Part shown: positions 40,479 through 52,289 of the stretch, in pieces
Numbering within the stretch: the first letter of the stretch is position 1
Layout: every line of letters begins with the position of its first letter
NCBI GenBank assembly: GCA_032622095.1
Contig: CP136069.1
Span: forward strand, 45,918,194 to 45,982,193
Length of the DNA: 64,000 bases
Reading direction: 5' to 3'
DNA from: Siphonodentalium dalli
Lineage: Eukaryota; Mollusca; Scaphopoda; Gadilida; Siphonodentaliidae
Notes under the pieces: generated by a model
Told to the model about the DNA's origin: nothing
What the model saw: the letters and a program-made list of their open reading frames with translations, nothing else
Database searches by the model: none
Position numbers and translations under genes: made by a program

Positions 40479-42178
40479 GTACTCTCAGGTGCCAAATAAA
40501 AGTGCTGGCCAAATACAAGTGCTGGGTGACATTTTTACCAAAAAAAGAATAATAGTGCTGGTGCACAATAAATGTGCTGGGTTACGGATTTAACTTTTCA
40601 TGGTAGTATGCTTAAAACTCGAACCATGAAGGCTTATGCATACATTTATATAGTACAGGGAATCATATCTGTGCGGAGGATGTGACATTTAGGTATTATG
40701 CATCATGTATCTTCACTATCTTGTTTACCCCATTCATACATTATGTAAGACCATGCGTGAAATTACATATTACTCATATGATATAAAGTTGGAATAGATT
40801 GTCTTACATGTTGATTGTTGTATTATACAGTACACACTGCACATGACTTTTTTTTCTCTTGTAGGTTGGGGGTCTTCGGGTATAGATGGTTCATTATTCC
40901 GATGGTTCATTATTCTGAGGGTTCATTATTCCGCTTTTCCATGAGGGTTCATAATTCCGACTATTTCAATATTCCGATACCTTCTATATGGCTTAGAATA
41001 CTATATAATTTGGGATCGGAATAATGAATCAAACAAAACAGAAAAAACCTAAATTACACACCATTTCACCACTTTGTATACTATATAGGGATTAGCCATA
41101 CGGAATACAAGAAGGGGTGGGAAAACTTAAGGCTGTTTATTAAATATGATTTTCAGTTGTGTTGCACAAAACAACCCCTTTTCAACAATACAAATAAAAG
41201 GATATCTAATGCTGAACAAACTATGTACAATGCTATGTGTTTGCTCCTAAGTTATGTATATATCAACAATCTATTGTACATTGTATTTATATATGTGTTA
41301 TTATCATTGCCAATACAATCAATCAATCAATCAATCAATCAAAGAGTGATAGTTAACTCAAGTAACTCACTCACTGTATAATTCAATTGATTAATATATT
41401 TAGGTTGAAACTTGTGTACTAGTAGATTGAAGTTCTTGTCCAAAATCATACTCAGTTTACAATTTTACATTAAGCCTAATTTGATTTTTTTTCGAAGAAT
41501 TTACGATCAATTTTACATTTCTCTCACCAAATAATGCATTAAAACAGAAAAAGTATGAAACTGTGCTGTTTAAATATCTTAATATTAAAGGAATATACTT
41601 TAATGCTTCTCATGAAATTATTTGTATGCAGAAAACACTCAGTCAAACTGGTAACTTTTAGCGCTTTTTCTGGGTTTCGCGTTGCCTATTTTCGAGGCAC
41701 ATCGTTTTTCATTATAAATTGTGATTATGGAACTGATTTTGGAGTTAACAAAACATTTTAATTGTAGAATAAGTCCTGTGATTCATGGGCCATCTTTTCT
41801 ATCGTTTCGGGTCCCGTGAACTCGGCCCAGTTCACGTTTTGCGCTTTATTACAAACCGAAAGTAGATGAAGTAAAAGATTGGGCGAACCGTGACTCTCAA
41901 AATAGGTTTTATATCGAAACGATGTCGCATCTCAGTCTACTAAAACAACTTTATTTAGTGTTTTGTGACTTCTAGTATTAACATTAGCACACTCGTGATT
42001 CGTTCCATTCTTATATTCGTTTGTTAATCACCCAAAAAAAGAATAAATGTCACAGTATGTGATGGATTTACCCCCAAAAAATAATAAACGTGATGGGTCA
42101 CAATAAGCGTGATTGTGTGTATTTTTGCTCCAAATTAATAAACGTGCCGGCACGTTTATTTGGCATCTGAGAGTATAC
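40479..42178. mobile_element. Inverted-repeat element with AATAAACGTGCTGG arrays at both ends (~1.7 kb)
   Basis: GTACTCTCAGGTGCCAAATA at the left is mirrored by the complement of the right end, GTATACTCTCAGATGCCAAA. Each subterminal region repeats an AATAA(A/T)(A/C/T)GTG(C/A)TGG word three or four times with variable spacing. Interior sequence includes short GGTTCATTATTCCG repeats (40886-40960) and a LINE tail (41205-41342). No transposase frame. Confidence 0.65.
41205..41342 (+). mobile_element. LINE 3' UTR fragment with (AATC)n tail
   Basis: ttatgtatatatcaacaatc and tatatatgtgttattatcat lead into aatcaatcaatcaatcaatc. The tail matches that of the minus-strand LINE ending at 27107, so it may be the 3' end of the same clade. 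Confidence 0.5.
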
Positions 42179-42439
42179 ATTATGCGTGCTTTCAGTTGCT
42201 TGGCACTATTCAAACACATACACACACACGAAACGGTCTCAGGGATACCTATAAACGAGATGGTCTGTATCAGGGAATGACATATATACACAATAAACAT
42301 TGTTCAGTGCCATGGTGATAGGGGTAAGTAATTTTCAAACTTCCCTAATCATACACGGTAAGAAATAATTTCCTATAAACACGTGTAATTAAAAACGCCT
42401 TAGAGACACACTTATAAGACATGTGATACGTTTTAGCAA

Positions 42440-42660
42440 AAACACACGTGTTTTATAATTAAATCGCCAGTGTTTATATAAAACATGTCACAGTGTTTGA
42501 TAATAAACACACAATCCAATTATGAATAAACACTATTTATATCAAAACATGTCATAGTGTTTTAAAATAAAAAACTCCATCCAATTATGAATAAACACTA
42601 TTGTTTATATTAAAACATGTTATAGCGTTTTATAATAAACACTCAACGTGTGCAATCACA
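42440..42660 (+). repeat. ~66-bp tandem repeat, about 3 units
   Basis: Units share aaaacatgtcatagtgtttt and ccaattatgaataaacacta. Units begin near 42480, 42544 and 42611. The repeats are rich in ATAAACAC and its complement, so each can fold partly. Confidence 0.7.
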
Positions 42661-43239
42661 TGAACGTGTTTATTTTCCAGACACACTTAATAAACTGTTT
42701 ATTATTATGAAAATAAAACAGCCGATGTGTTTATTAATATTTTATTCTCAAATTTTGTTTTCGGTATAATTCAACAAATTGTTCAAATATCTTATTCCAC
42801 GAGTCGTGGGTATCATGTAAATCAATAATTATAATATTTAAAGTCAAGTGGTTCCTGGTAAATCCATTGTAAGATTATTTAAACTCGCGTGGTTTCTTTT
42901 AATCCAATGGTGTAAATTATAAAATGTTCTGATAAATCCTGGGTATAGTTCCCTATATAATCCAGTGGTTCTTTAGGTGAATTCAAATTTTGAGTAGTTC
43001 CATATATCTAATTCAGTTATACGTTATATCAAGTTACGCCGTAGACCCTATTGTATACCCTATATTTCTTCATATGTGTAGAATCCATGTTTATTTCGTA
43101 TAATCGCTCTGAATCCCATATGTGGGACCATCTGCGAGTTTTTGGAGATAAGTGGTATTTTATTCTTCTGCCTCTGTGTTTCCTGTACGATAGGACTTAT
43201 CACATCACATCACTTATGTACGGTGGCTGGATGAGGACA

Positions 43240-44100
43240 TGGGAAATTTTATTTTTATCTCGTTTAAACGAGATAACTATCTCGTTTAAACTAGATAGCA
43301 GATGGGAAATTTTATTTTTATCTCGTTTAAACGAGATAACTTATCTCGTTTAAACGAGATAGCAGGTGGGAAATTTTATTTTTATCTCGTTTAAACGAGA
43401 TAACTTATCTCGTTTAAACGAGATAGCAGGTGGGAAATTTTATTTTTAATCTCGTTTAAACGAGATAACTTATCTCGTTTAAACGAGATAGCAGGTGGGA
43501 AAGTTTATTTTTATGTCGTTTAAACGAGATAACTTATCTCGTTTAAACGAGATAGCAGGTGGGAAATTTTATTTTTATCTCGTTTAAATGAGATAACTTA
43601 TCTCGTTTTAACGAGATAGCAGGTGGGAAATTTTATTTTTATCTCGTTTAAATGAGATAACTTATCTCGTTTTAACGAGATAGCAGGTGGGAAATTTTAT
43701 TTTTATCTCGTTTAAACGAGATAACTTATCTCGTTTAAACGAGATAGCAGGTGGGAAATTTTATTTTTGTCTCGTTTAAACGAGATAACTTATCTCGTTT
43801 AAACGAGATAGCAGGTGGGAAATTTTATTTTTGTCTCGTTTAAACGAGATAACTTATCTCGTTTAAACGAGATAGCAGGTGTGAAATTTTATTTTTGTCT
43901 CGTTTAAATGAGATAACTTATCTCGTTTTAACGAGATAGCAGGTGGGAAATTTTATTTTTATCTCGTTTAAACGAGATAACTTATCTTGTTTAAACGAGA
44001 TAGCAGGTGGGAAATTTTATTTTTATCTCGTTTAAACGAGATAACTTATCTTGTTTAAACGAGATAGCAGGTGGGAAATTTTATTTTTATCTCGTTTAAA
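43240..44100 (+). repeat. 64-bp tandem array, ~13 units, two 20-bp palindromes per unit
   Basis: The word AGCAGGTGGG recurs at 43297, 43361, 43425, 43490, 43554, 43618, 43682, 43746, 43810, 43874, 43938, 44002 and 44066, spacing 64 (once 65). Each unit has two copies of TATCTCGTTTAAACGAGATA separated by ACT, then GCAGGTGGGAAATTTTATTT. Variants (TTTTAACGAG, TTTAAATGAG, ATCTTG) are shared by neighbouring units. Confidence 0.95.
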
Positions 44101-44736
44101 CAGTTACTAGTGGCCAGTCCAGACGGTTGCGCTCGTATACAGGTGGTACCCAAACACCACCCCATCCCATCACCCATAGTGTATTGTGCCCCGCAGGCGC
44201 TCGTATATGGGTAGTTACCCACCCACCACCACATCCCGCCACGCATATAGTATCTTATGCGCCCCAGGCGCTCGTGTATAGGTAGTTACCCACCCTTCAC
44301 CCATAGTATATTGTGCGCCGCAGGCGCTCGTATATAGGTATAGTTACCCACCCACCACCCCATCCCACCACCCATAGTATCCAATGCGGCGCAGGCGCTC
44401 GTATATAGGTTGTACCCACCCACCAACCCATCACGTCACCCATAGTGATGGGATGGGGTGGTGGGTGGGTAACTACCTATATACGAGCGCCTGCGGCGCA
44501 CAATATACTGTATATGGGTGATGGGATGGGGTGGTGTTTGGGTACCACCTATATACGAGCGCCTGTGGCGCATAAGATACTATGGGTGGTGGGATGGGGT
44601 GGTGGGTGGGTACTACCTATATACGAGCGCCTGCGGCGCATAAGATACTATGGGTGGCGGGATGGGGTGGTGGGTGGGTACAAGAAGTTCCCTATACATT
44701 CCCGGTGCAACCGTCTGGACTGGCCACTAGTAACTG
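44101..44736. mobile_element. Nested foldback with ~70-bp unit arms
   Basis: A perfect 30-bp inverted repeat bounds it (44101-44130 and 44707-44736, starting cagttactagtggccagtcc). Inside, units with gcgctcgtatataggtagtt and acccacccaccaccccatcc repeat about five times at the left and about three times, inverted, at the right. The axis is near 44445. Gly/Trp-rich open frames on the plus strand are repeat translations. Confidence 0.88.
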
Positions 44737-45059
44737 TTGTAGTTTAACTATCTCGTTGAAACGAGATACGTTATCTCGTTTAAACGAGATAAAAATAAAA
44801 TTTACCATCTCCCTTATCTTGTTTAAACGAGATAAGTTATCTCGTTTAAACGAGATAAAAAATAAAAATTTCCCATGTCCTCATCCAGCCACCGTGCTTA
44901 TGGAATGTCTGTGGAAAGCTTGTTTTCAGTTCATCACTGCATGCGCTTCATAATATTTAAATCATGGTTTAAAATATCAGCTCATGCCGTTATAACTCGT
45001 GTGCCCATCCGGTCCTCCTCCGGTACAATAACTGAATATATCGCCAAGCTAGTGCTTAA

Positions 45060-45641
45060 AGGGGTACTGTACGCCAAATGTTGTTGTTGGTTTCTATAGT
45101 CTCCGAGTCGGAGAATAAGGTAACAATTTTTCCATTATTTGAAAGTCTGTTGAGTACGAAGTCATGTTACGGATGACAAATTTACCGGAATGCAAAAATA
45201 CAAATTGTCGTTGTCGAGTAATTTTTGTAAAGTTTTCAACCAAATGAATCAAATAAAAGTTATATTATATGCATACTAGTCCCATATAATCATTTAAGTT
45301 ATTGTATCGTCGCTAGTCAGTGAGTGGCTTGAGTGTTCTCCCCGTATCATCATAATATTTTAAGCAATCGTGTGTGCGATCGGTTAAAAATCCAGTATCC
45401 CTCAATTACTATTTTTGATTACGGTAATTAGTAATTTAATTGACGCCATTTTATGGCTCCAGTCATAAATTCAATTTATATCAAATTATTAACTTTTAAA
45501 TTATTAAATTTTAAGATAGCCTATTAACCTGAGCGTTTACAGAATACATCTTCGACTCAAATTACTTATGTTTCTATATATTATCGATATTAGATCGTTG
45601 TTGTCACCGGAAATTTAATGAAAATGGCGTACAGTACCCCT
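45060..45641. mobile_element. Family F TTAA-flanked element (~582 bp)
   Basis: TTAA (45056-45059), then AGGGGTACTGTACGCCA; the right end TGGCGTACAGTACCCCT is an exact 17-bp inverted match followed by TTAA (45642-45645). The interior is unlike families B and G. Confidence 0.85.
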
Positions 45642-45645
45642 TTAA

Positions 45646-46680
45646 AGTGCAGGTAGTAATAATTAATAACACCCGATATCTGTTAATTAACCACGCATAA
45701 TCTGGTCAATGTGGTCTAGAGTGTTCGAAGAAATAACACCGCAGACGAAGCGGTAGCTAATTTTGCTCCCGACGTCAATCAGAGCGTAATTACGGTGCTG
45801 CGATATTTGCAGCTACGATTTTATCAACGTGATCGATCACATGATAGCAAAATGTTATACCGTTATACCCCATTCTCCGCATTATGCAACTAAATACATA
45901 TGGCATGTATCTCAATGTTCTAAACTAACAAGTTGATGTTGAAAGTTCAAGTGAAATTGAATATTTGTTTAATTTTGACATTTTTGTACCTGTCAACTCA
46001 ACAGGCTCAGCTGCCGAATTGAATTTCAACAATTGCGGCAGCCCTCTACTCCTTGCCTGCTATGTGGTATAGGCCTGCACTCCCTGCCGTGCCACATCTC
46101 CACCAATGTGGCCTCGTTTTTGTAAGTGCAAGAAGTTTGTAAACTTTGCGCCATTTTTGAATGTTTTCTTTTCGTGGTATTTACAACATGACCAGTGTGA
46201 CAGTGGTCATGTGACAGCTACGATCGCGCGCGTTGTCAATGTCACGCCACGATTTTCCTGGTAAAATCAAACAGTGCTTGATTGCTACGATATTGTCGTG
46301 GGCATGCGCATTGGATGCTTGCTCCTGCGATTTTCCCCACTTACGATTTTAATCGCAGCGTCTGCGGTGGCACTAAGCCATCCTCTTTGCTAAGGATAGT
46401 CGGCCTCTTTCGGAGAACTTCGGAAATGACGTCACAAGTTGAAGACGTATTTCCCCCAGTTCGCGAGTGTAAACAACGCAAGTTTTAAAGATATGTTTCG
46501 ATGAAACACTCACGTTTTCGAGTACTTTGCATGTAATTTGAGGCCAGAATATGATTAAAGTTTTATACACGCAGTGCTTTTCTTGTGAGTCGCAGCTATT
46601 GCATTTGTCAGATCGCAACCAAATGACGAAATACTGACATCAATGTGGGTAAAACGTGTTAGTTTCTTTCACACTGAGTC
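45646..46680. other. No gene recognised
   Basis: Contains ATCG-rich sequence at 46215-46360 including aaaatcaaacagtgcttgat, matching 24401 with one change. Otherwise nothing identified. Confidence 0.35.
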
Positions 46681-46824
46681 ACAGGCCTTCTAAACAGTGA
46701 CAATTGACTGAATTGAGTGATATTATATTTTGTTGAATTAATTAGCCCACTTACCGTAATATAGAGAATAGATGTATTCAAATTTGTATTTATTAAGATC
46801 TCATTCACTGTTTAGAAGGCCTGT
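46681..46824. mobile_element. 144-bp element with perfect 20-bp inverted ends
   Basis: ACAGGCCTTCTAAACAGTGA at 46681-46700 and its exact complement at 46805-46824. The interior is AT-rich. The target duplication is not obvious. Confidence 0.7.
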
Positions 46825-48540
46825 TTCAGGGTTTCTTCCGAAATAAAAAAAAAATCAAACTTCGAACGACTGTACAGGCATATTCATAGTAGGTCTACTG
46901 GAATTTGCTTTTGGTATGTTCAGTTGCTACCAAAAGCATCGTGAGTGAGTTTTCACTTGATGGCTATTTGCACGACATGGAATAGAAAAGAGCGATCCGT
47001 GGTAATCCATTCCAGATATGGTAACAATAAAGAGCGTTTATCTGACTTCTGGCGAAAAGTTGAAAAATGGCTGGGACTTTGGCAAGTGTTTTTCAGACCA
47101 TATGAAACCGTTATATCAAAAGTTCGTTTATTTGTCGACCTATTGTATCCGTCGCTCCAAATTACGTAGAAAGAAATTTGGAGGTTCGAATGAGCCATAT
47201 CCGTTTAAACATAGAGTGAGGCATCCACAGCAAAGCACTCTAAGTGCGTGTAGCCATTTCCCCGTTTCACCCTCTCTGCATGCTGGTAACTAAAATAAGA
47301 CTCATTTAAATTCAAAAACCTTTATATATGTATATATCTAGGAATATCTGGCTCAATCTAATCAGCTATTTATCACGGTCATGCAACTACCATTTTCAGC
47401 ATTCTGTATTAGAATATCATGTACCGTGGTTCGGTCTCCAGTTTCCAGACATTAAGACCACCTGCGATTAACAGATTCGAAAATCTTACAATGGGGATGG
47501 GGCATCACAGTGTTAAATTGAGTACTGGTCAGTACATGCACCAAATACCAATACGTTAGCCACATAGCCATACATATGGTGTATAATTGTATATACGCAT
47601 AACATGTTGAAAGAATCGTGTATCAAATGTTAATTGATTTGTCCCTATCTCAAGGCCAAAGACAAATATATTTGTGGTTAAGGTTTTCCTTACCTACCCT
47701 AAATATTACCCCCCTCTAAAGTTTTGTCATGCTTTTCAAGAAATTTGTTCTCAATTTTGTATATAAAAAACAAAACAATGTCATCAATGTCTCGATCTGA
47801 ATTTTCTGTCAAAGCATTGTGCCTAGCACAGTTTATACCAAGAAAAGTATAATAACAAAATAATTTTAAAATACTTACAGACTTATCCGTAAATTTAACA
47901 TTTTGTTTTTCTTTGGCTTGTAACACTGAATATGTTTAAGACTTGATAGTATCTGAAGTGACACAATGATGTAAATTAATTGTGTTGCCTTTTGTGGGGC
48001 AAAGCAAATCCTGAATTTAAACTAAACAAAACAAAAAGAAATGGAAAATCCATTGTCTACCACTTACCTCTACATGTATTTATTGGTGTAAACAATATTT
48101 AATTTCGAACAAAACATGTAATACATACAAACAATTTGACATAAATAATAATAGAGTTCAAAACGGGGATTAGACAACAATTAAGCCCAAAGGCTTTTAT
48201 CAAGTCTTTTCCCCGGAGAAGGAAAGTTTACCCTTGGTATCAGAATAGATACCATATAGGGTAAGTTTAGCAGACGGGGAAAACATGTTAGATCAGAAAA
48301 TATTGTTCAAGGAGCGGGTATAGAGGGATCGAGTGTAGGAAGGAAGAACGTAAACTTGTCAAGTTAATTGGTATTGCATACCGTGCATCAGCCAAAACGA
48401 AAGATGGGAGTGAAGCGACTTCAATAATGATTATCTCTATTTTGATATGCCGTGATAATATAGTGAGGTGAGTCTAAATATTCATACATGAGATCATTTG
48501 ATAAACATTAAATTATACTGCAAGTGTTATCAAGTTGTAT
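46825..48540. other. No gene recognised
   Basis: Short open frames only. At 46995-47042 cagatatggtaacaataaag followed by agcgtttat resembles part of family G, so a degraded fragment may be present. Confidence 0.35.
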
Positions 48541-48544
48541 AAAG

Positions 48545-48820
48545 GGGTTACCCATATACAAAATTACCCGGGTAAAACTGGGGGTTTATCCGGTTTAATC
48601 CATGGTAAACCCCGGTTCACCCGGGTAAAATAATATTCTACCCAGGTAAACCCCAATTAAAAAGTCATTATACCTGGTTAATCCAGGTATATAAAACCTA
48701 TACCGAGATTTACCCGTGTGTCTTATCCATTTGGTAGGGATTTACCCAGGTGTTTCTCCATCTCATGGTATACCCATGTGTTTATCCATCTCATGATATA
48801 CCGGGGTGTTTTACTGTCCA
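48545..48820. repeat. Cluster of TACCCGGGTAAA / ACCCAGGTGTTT repeats
   Basis: Short words tacccgggtaaa, tacccaggtaaacccc, ggtttatccggtt and the pair gtttctccatctcatggtat / gtttatccatctcatgatat recur in both orientations. The vocabulary (CCCAGGTGT, GGTAAAC) resembles the foldback at 63428 and may be an older relative. Confidence 0.55.
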
Positions 48821-48963
48821 TTATGGGGAAAAAGTTACCAACAGGAGCGAACTTGAATATGTATTTTCGACCAAGCCTTGGTGCTCAAACCTTAAATTAC
48901 AACAACATATTTCACATGTATAGTTTGGATTACCATTACATTAATTAATGAATTAATTAATAT

Positions 48964-50610
48964 CAGGTGTAAATCCACCGTTTTTCTTACGAGTCACTTA
49001 GCCAGTTTGATGCAAATTAAAGTGAGAACATGTTGTCATATGTATACAAATGTATATATTTTTTGTGAAGTTACAATACCACATTTTAGGGCAAAATTGC
49101 TCCTTCCAAAATGGCCGCCAAAATGGCAGCTGGAAGTGGACAATTTTGTTTTCTCCCACCGATATCTTCTAGATAAGTTAATTATGTATGTGACTGGTTC
49201 ATAGTTGGGACTATTATTATTATTATTATTATTTTTCATGTTAACTGATCATTGAAGCAATAAAATATGACTCCGGTCCCTCAAATATTAAATTGTTTAC
49301 AGAATGTGGTATAAAGTTTCACCAAAAATCACTATTGTGATTCTATTCATTGTTCAACAAGAAATGAACAGAACTGTGCAACGTAACTGAGGCATACCAT
49401 TACCTATGAATATTTTAACTCAATTTAATCAAAATTGTCACTTTGCCCCAAACTGGCTGCAAAAATGGCAACACAAATTTGAAAAAAAGGCAAATATTGC
49501 CACATCATGCTATGTACTCGCTTACAAGTTGTGATTAGGGAATAAAATGAACTATTATATCTTACATATATTAAATACTAACATATGTATGCGGACAAAT
49601 ATGAAGTGAATAGGTATACAGGGAGTTACTATGTGATCATAAAAACAAGGAATTTTTATATATGATCATGGTGTTATCATAGGCCTATAGAGTAACTCCC
49701 TCTATACCTATGCACCTCACGGTAGCAGGGTAATGTCGCCCTTGACCTTAATAAATGGTATACTCGTAGGGCGCGCATCTATAATCTCAAATCGACTCCA
49801 TTCCACCCGTATGTGCAATTTGACATATATATCAAGATGTTCCACCCATTTTGGTGTTCTATAAACCACCAGAAAAAGACCCGTTAATTAGTTGAATATA
49901 ACGTGGCTGCAAATTCTGAGGTGAAGGTCGAGTATAGCTCTTGAGACATTACCCCTCTACCGCACCTCACATGTGACCACATATTCCTTTCTGGTTGTTA
50001 TTTTTGACGATTTCGATGTCAAGCTTGTGATAGAAAAATCAGATTTGTTCTTGTAATGTCAGTAGTTACACTAATAACAATTAACTAAGTTGCATCAGAA
50101 TTGTTAGCATTAATGTATATAAGACATAAGGTTATTCATCAGCCACACCTCGTAAGCGATTAAATGGCATGCTAGGGAAAAATTCACCGTTTTCCATATA
50201 TTGGCCGCCATTTTGAGACAAAATGACAAATTTCTTTCCGCGTTCTGTAAAATCCAATTTTTGAGACCTCTGAAGGGGCTGGGACCCAAATGAATGGCAC
50301 ATTTCATTGCTCGATGATCATTAACTTGAACAATACAAAATAAAGTCCTTATTCTGAACCAATTCCATAGAGCAGAAACTAATCTAAAAGATATTAGTGT
50401 AAACACGTCAAAATTTCCGGCAGCCATTTGGCGGCCATTTTGCCTTAAAATGTGGCAATACATCTTAGCTTCACACAAGTATATACATTTGTATACACAA
50501 GAGAATATGTTTTCACTATAATATGCATCAAATTGACTTAGGGACTCGTCTGGAAAAGAAACGGCGGTCATATTGGACGCCATCTTGCCTGGTGTCTACA
50601 CGGACACTTT
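48964..50610. mobile_element. Inverted-repeat element with AAATGGCCGCC arms (~1.65 kb)
   Basis: The left arm (gagtcacttagccagtttga; tacaaatgtatatatttttt; aaaatggccgccaaaatggc) is the complement of the right arm (gccatttggcggccattttg; agtatatacatttgtataca; tcaaattgacttagggactc). Arms are about 200 bp and diverged. A separate palindrome near 49610-49720 (aggtatacagggagttact and its complement) lies between. Confidence 0.65.
49211..49236 (+). repeat. (TTA)n microsatellite
   Basis: tattattattattattatta type run inside the inverted-repeat element. Confidence 0.85.
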
Positions 50611-51721
50611 TTCGCATTAACATTGCTTACAAGTTGAGTGACTTAAAATGAGTCGGGAGCTATATTATATTAGACCCTAAATGAACAGAAAAATATTAGG
50701 GCATAGAATTACAGTTTGTAACCTTTAATCTTTAAGATTTCGTTTCGTTTCGTTTCGTTCGGCAAACTAAATATATTCTTCCAACGTAAAATGCGCGCAA
50801 AAGAGTTAGCGTGTATTTTATGGTAATTTTGTCGCAAATTAACATGGATTGACAACAGAAAATGGTCGACTAGATACAAATCGGATACATTGTGAATTAA
50901 ATACAAGATTCAACGATTTTATTCATATCGATGTTCGCATAATATCGAAAGAAAAGTATGTCAAAATTATTTCTATTTCCAATTTGAGAACCAGGTAATG
51001 GACTGAATATGACAGTACCAGTACTCAATGGCTATTATGGCACGAATGCAAACCACTGGGTCACTCATTACTGATATGCAACTGAGAAGGTTGATCTACA
51101 GGCTTCAGATCAGTACTACCCTTACCGAACAGAATGGCTTATTAAGCCACCCCTAAGCCCTCTGGTGGTTAAGAATTTATCCGATAACCATCAGACTGGA
51201 GAATTTTTAACATTCGAATGTTAGCCTTCATGAAAGTCATATTAATGGTTCGGAGACCTGCTCTCCCGAGACTGCCATAGAGCTGACATATGGCTGCCAT
51301 ATGTTGGTCCAACCAGATAGAGGCTGCATAGATGCATCCTGGGATATTGTAGTCAACTACATTTGAATTGTAAATGCTAGTCTATTCACTGCTCAAGTTA
51401 GTTGTTCCAGTATTTTTTACACTTATGTTATTAGCAGTCTTATAAACTTGTGATTTCTTTAGTTGAGATTCATTGGACTAGTACTGTAATGTCTTCAAGA
51501 TATGCTGAGCCTGCTAATTTAAAAGTTGTGAAATAATTATCAGAAATCCGCATGTTTATCAAACATTCTGCCTGAGATTCTGAGAAAATATCCTGCTGCC
51601 ACTAAGATATATACAAATTAATCTGGAAATTGGTAAGTACAATCCTCAGCACTATAATTTCTAATTTATTGGGCATGATATGACACATTAAACACCTTGA
51701 AAAAAACATATTCATATTTAA
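50611..51721. other. No gene recognised
   Basis: Contains a short (TTTCG)n run near 50738. Otherwise unremarkable. Confidence 0.35.
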
Positions 51722-51918
51722 CCATTCCGATGGGAGCTTCTTGAATTTTTTTGAAAATCCTCTACCAATGCAAAAAAAATCTCTAGCTAGCCAGCACATT
51801 CTATTATATATGCGAGGCTTGATCACTATAGATGAGAAACTCGCATATATAATAGAATTCAGCTGGAACCAGGTTCTTTAATGCTGCACCAGCATATATA
51901 GTTCTCATATTGGAAGGG
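51722..51918. mobile_element. Family D piggyBac-like MITE, copy 8 (diverged)
   Basis: TTAA (51718-51721), then ccattccgatgggagcttct; the hairpin ttctattatatatgcgaggc / tcgcatatataatagaa; the right end atattggaaggg, then TTAA (51919-51922). It is the only family D copy found outside the DNAJC27 region. Confidence 0.78.
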
Positions 51919-52289
51919 TTAAAAGATCTATCTTGACCAGACTATTTTCTTTTGAATTTTGACAAAAATCTGTTGAAATCTTTGGCTGGCCCAGCCTAAT
52001 GTGAAGATGTTGCATGATTCCAGATACCATGCAGTACGTGTGTCCAGTGATACAATTGTAAATCGTTTCCACTGTATTTATGATGAAAACTTGGCAAAAG
52101 ATAACAAAAATAATGGACATTGTTAATTATGTTGTTAAAAATTATTTTTATGATATAACATATTAGTTTAAAGATATATTCAGATGTTTTTTTTATTCCC
52201 CAGGTTATTTAGTGACATGTAAGACAATTCATTCTCAAATAGATGATGACAAAGAGTTATCCCTCCTGAAGCAAGTTATATAACATAGC

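Larger units (their letters stand above)
43221..44894. mobile_element. Foldback (FB-like) element with 64-bp palindromic-unit arms
   Basis: The terminal sequences cggtggctggatgaggacat and atgtcctcatccagccaccg are exact inverted copies. The left arm is a 64-bp tandem array (43240-44100), the right arm has only two units (about 44745-44870), and between them lies a second inverted-repeat element (44101-44736). Flanks cacttatgta and tgcttatgga match at 7 of 10 positions and may be a 10-bp duplication. The architecture (terminal inverted repeats made of short tandem repeats around a loop) resembles Drosophila FB elements. No coding frame is supported. Confidence 0.9.

Noticed and set aside
43240-44100. 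CRISPR-like array, because of regular 64-bp spacing with palindromic repeats
   Set aside because: There are no unique spacers: the whole unit repeats, and the DNA is eukaryotic.
44445-44953. Gly/Trp-rich open frames
   Set aside because: Translations of the GGTGGGTGGG units in the inner foldback.
46945-47293. Overlapping frames near a G-like fragment
   Set aside because: Both strands give frames of similar length and part overlaps a possible transposon remnant.
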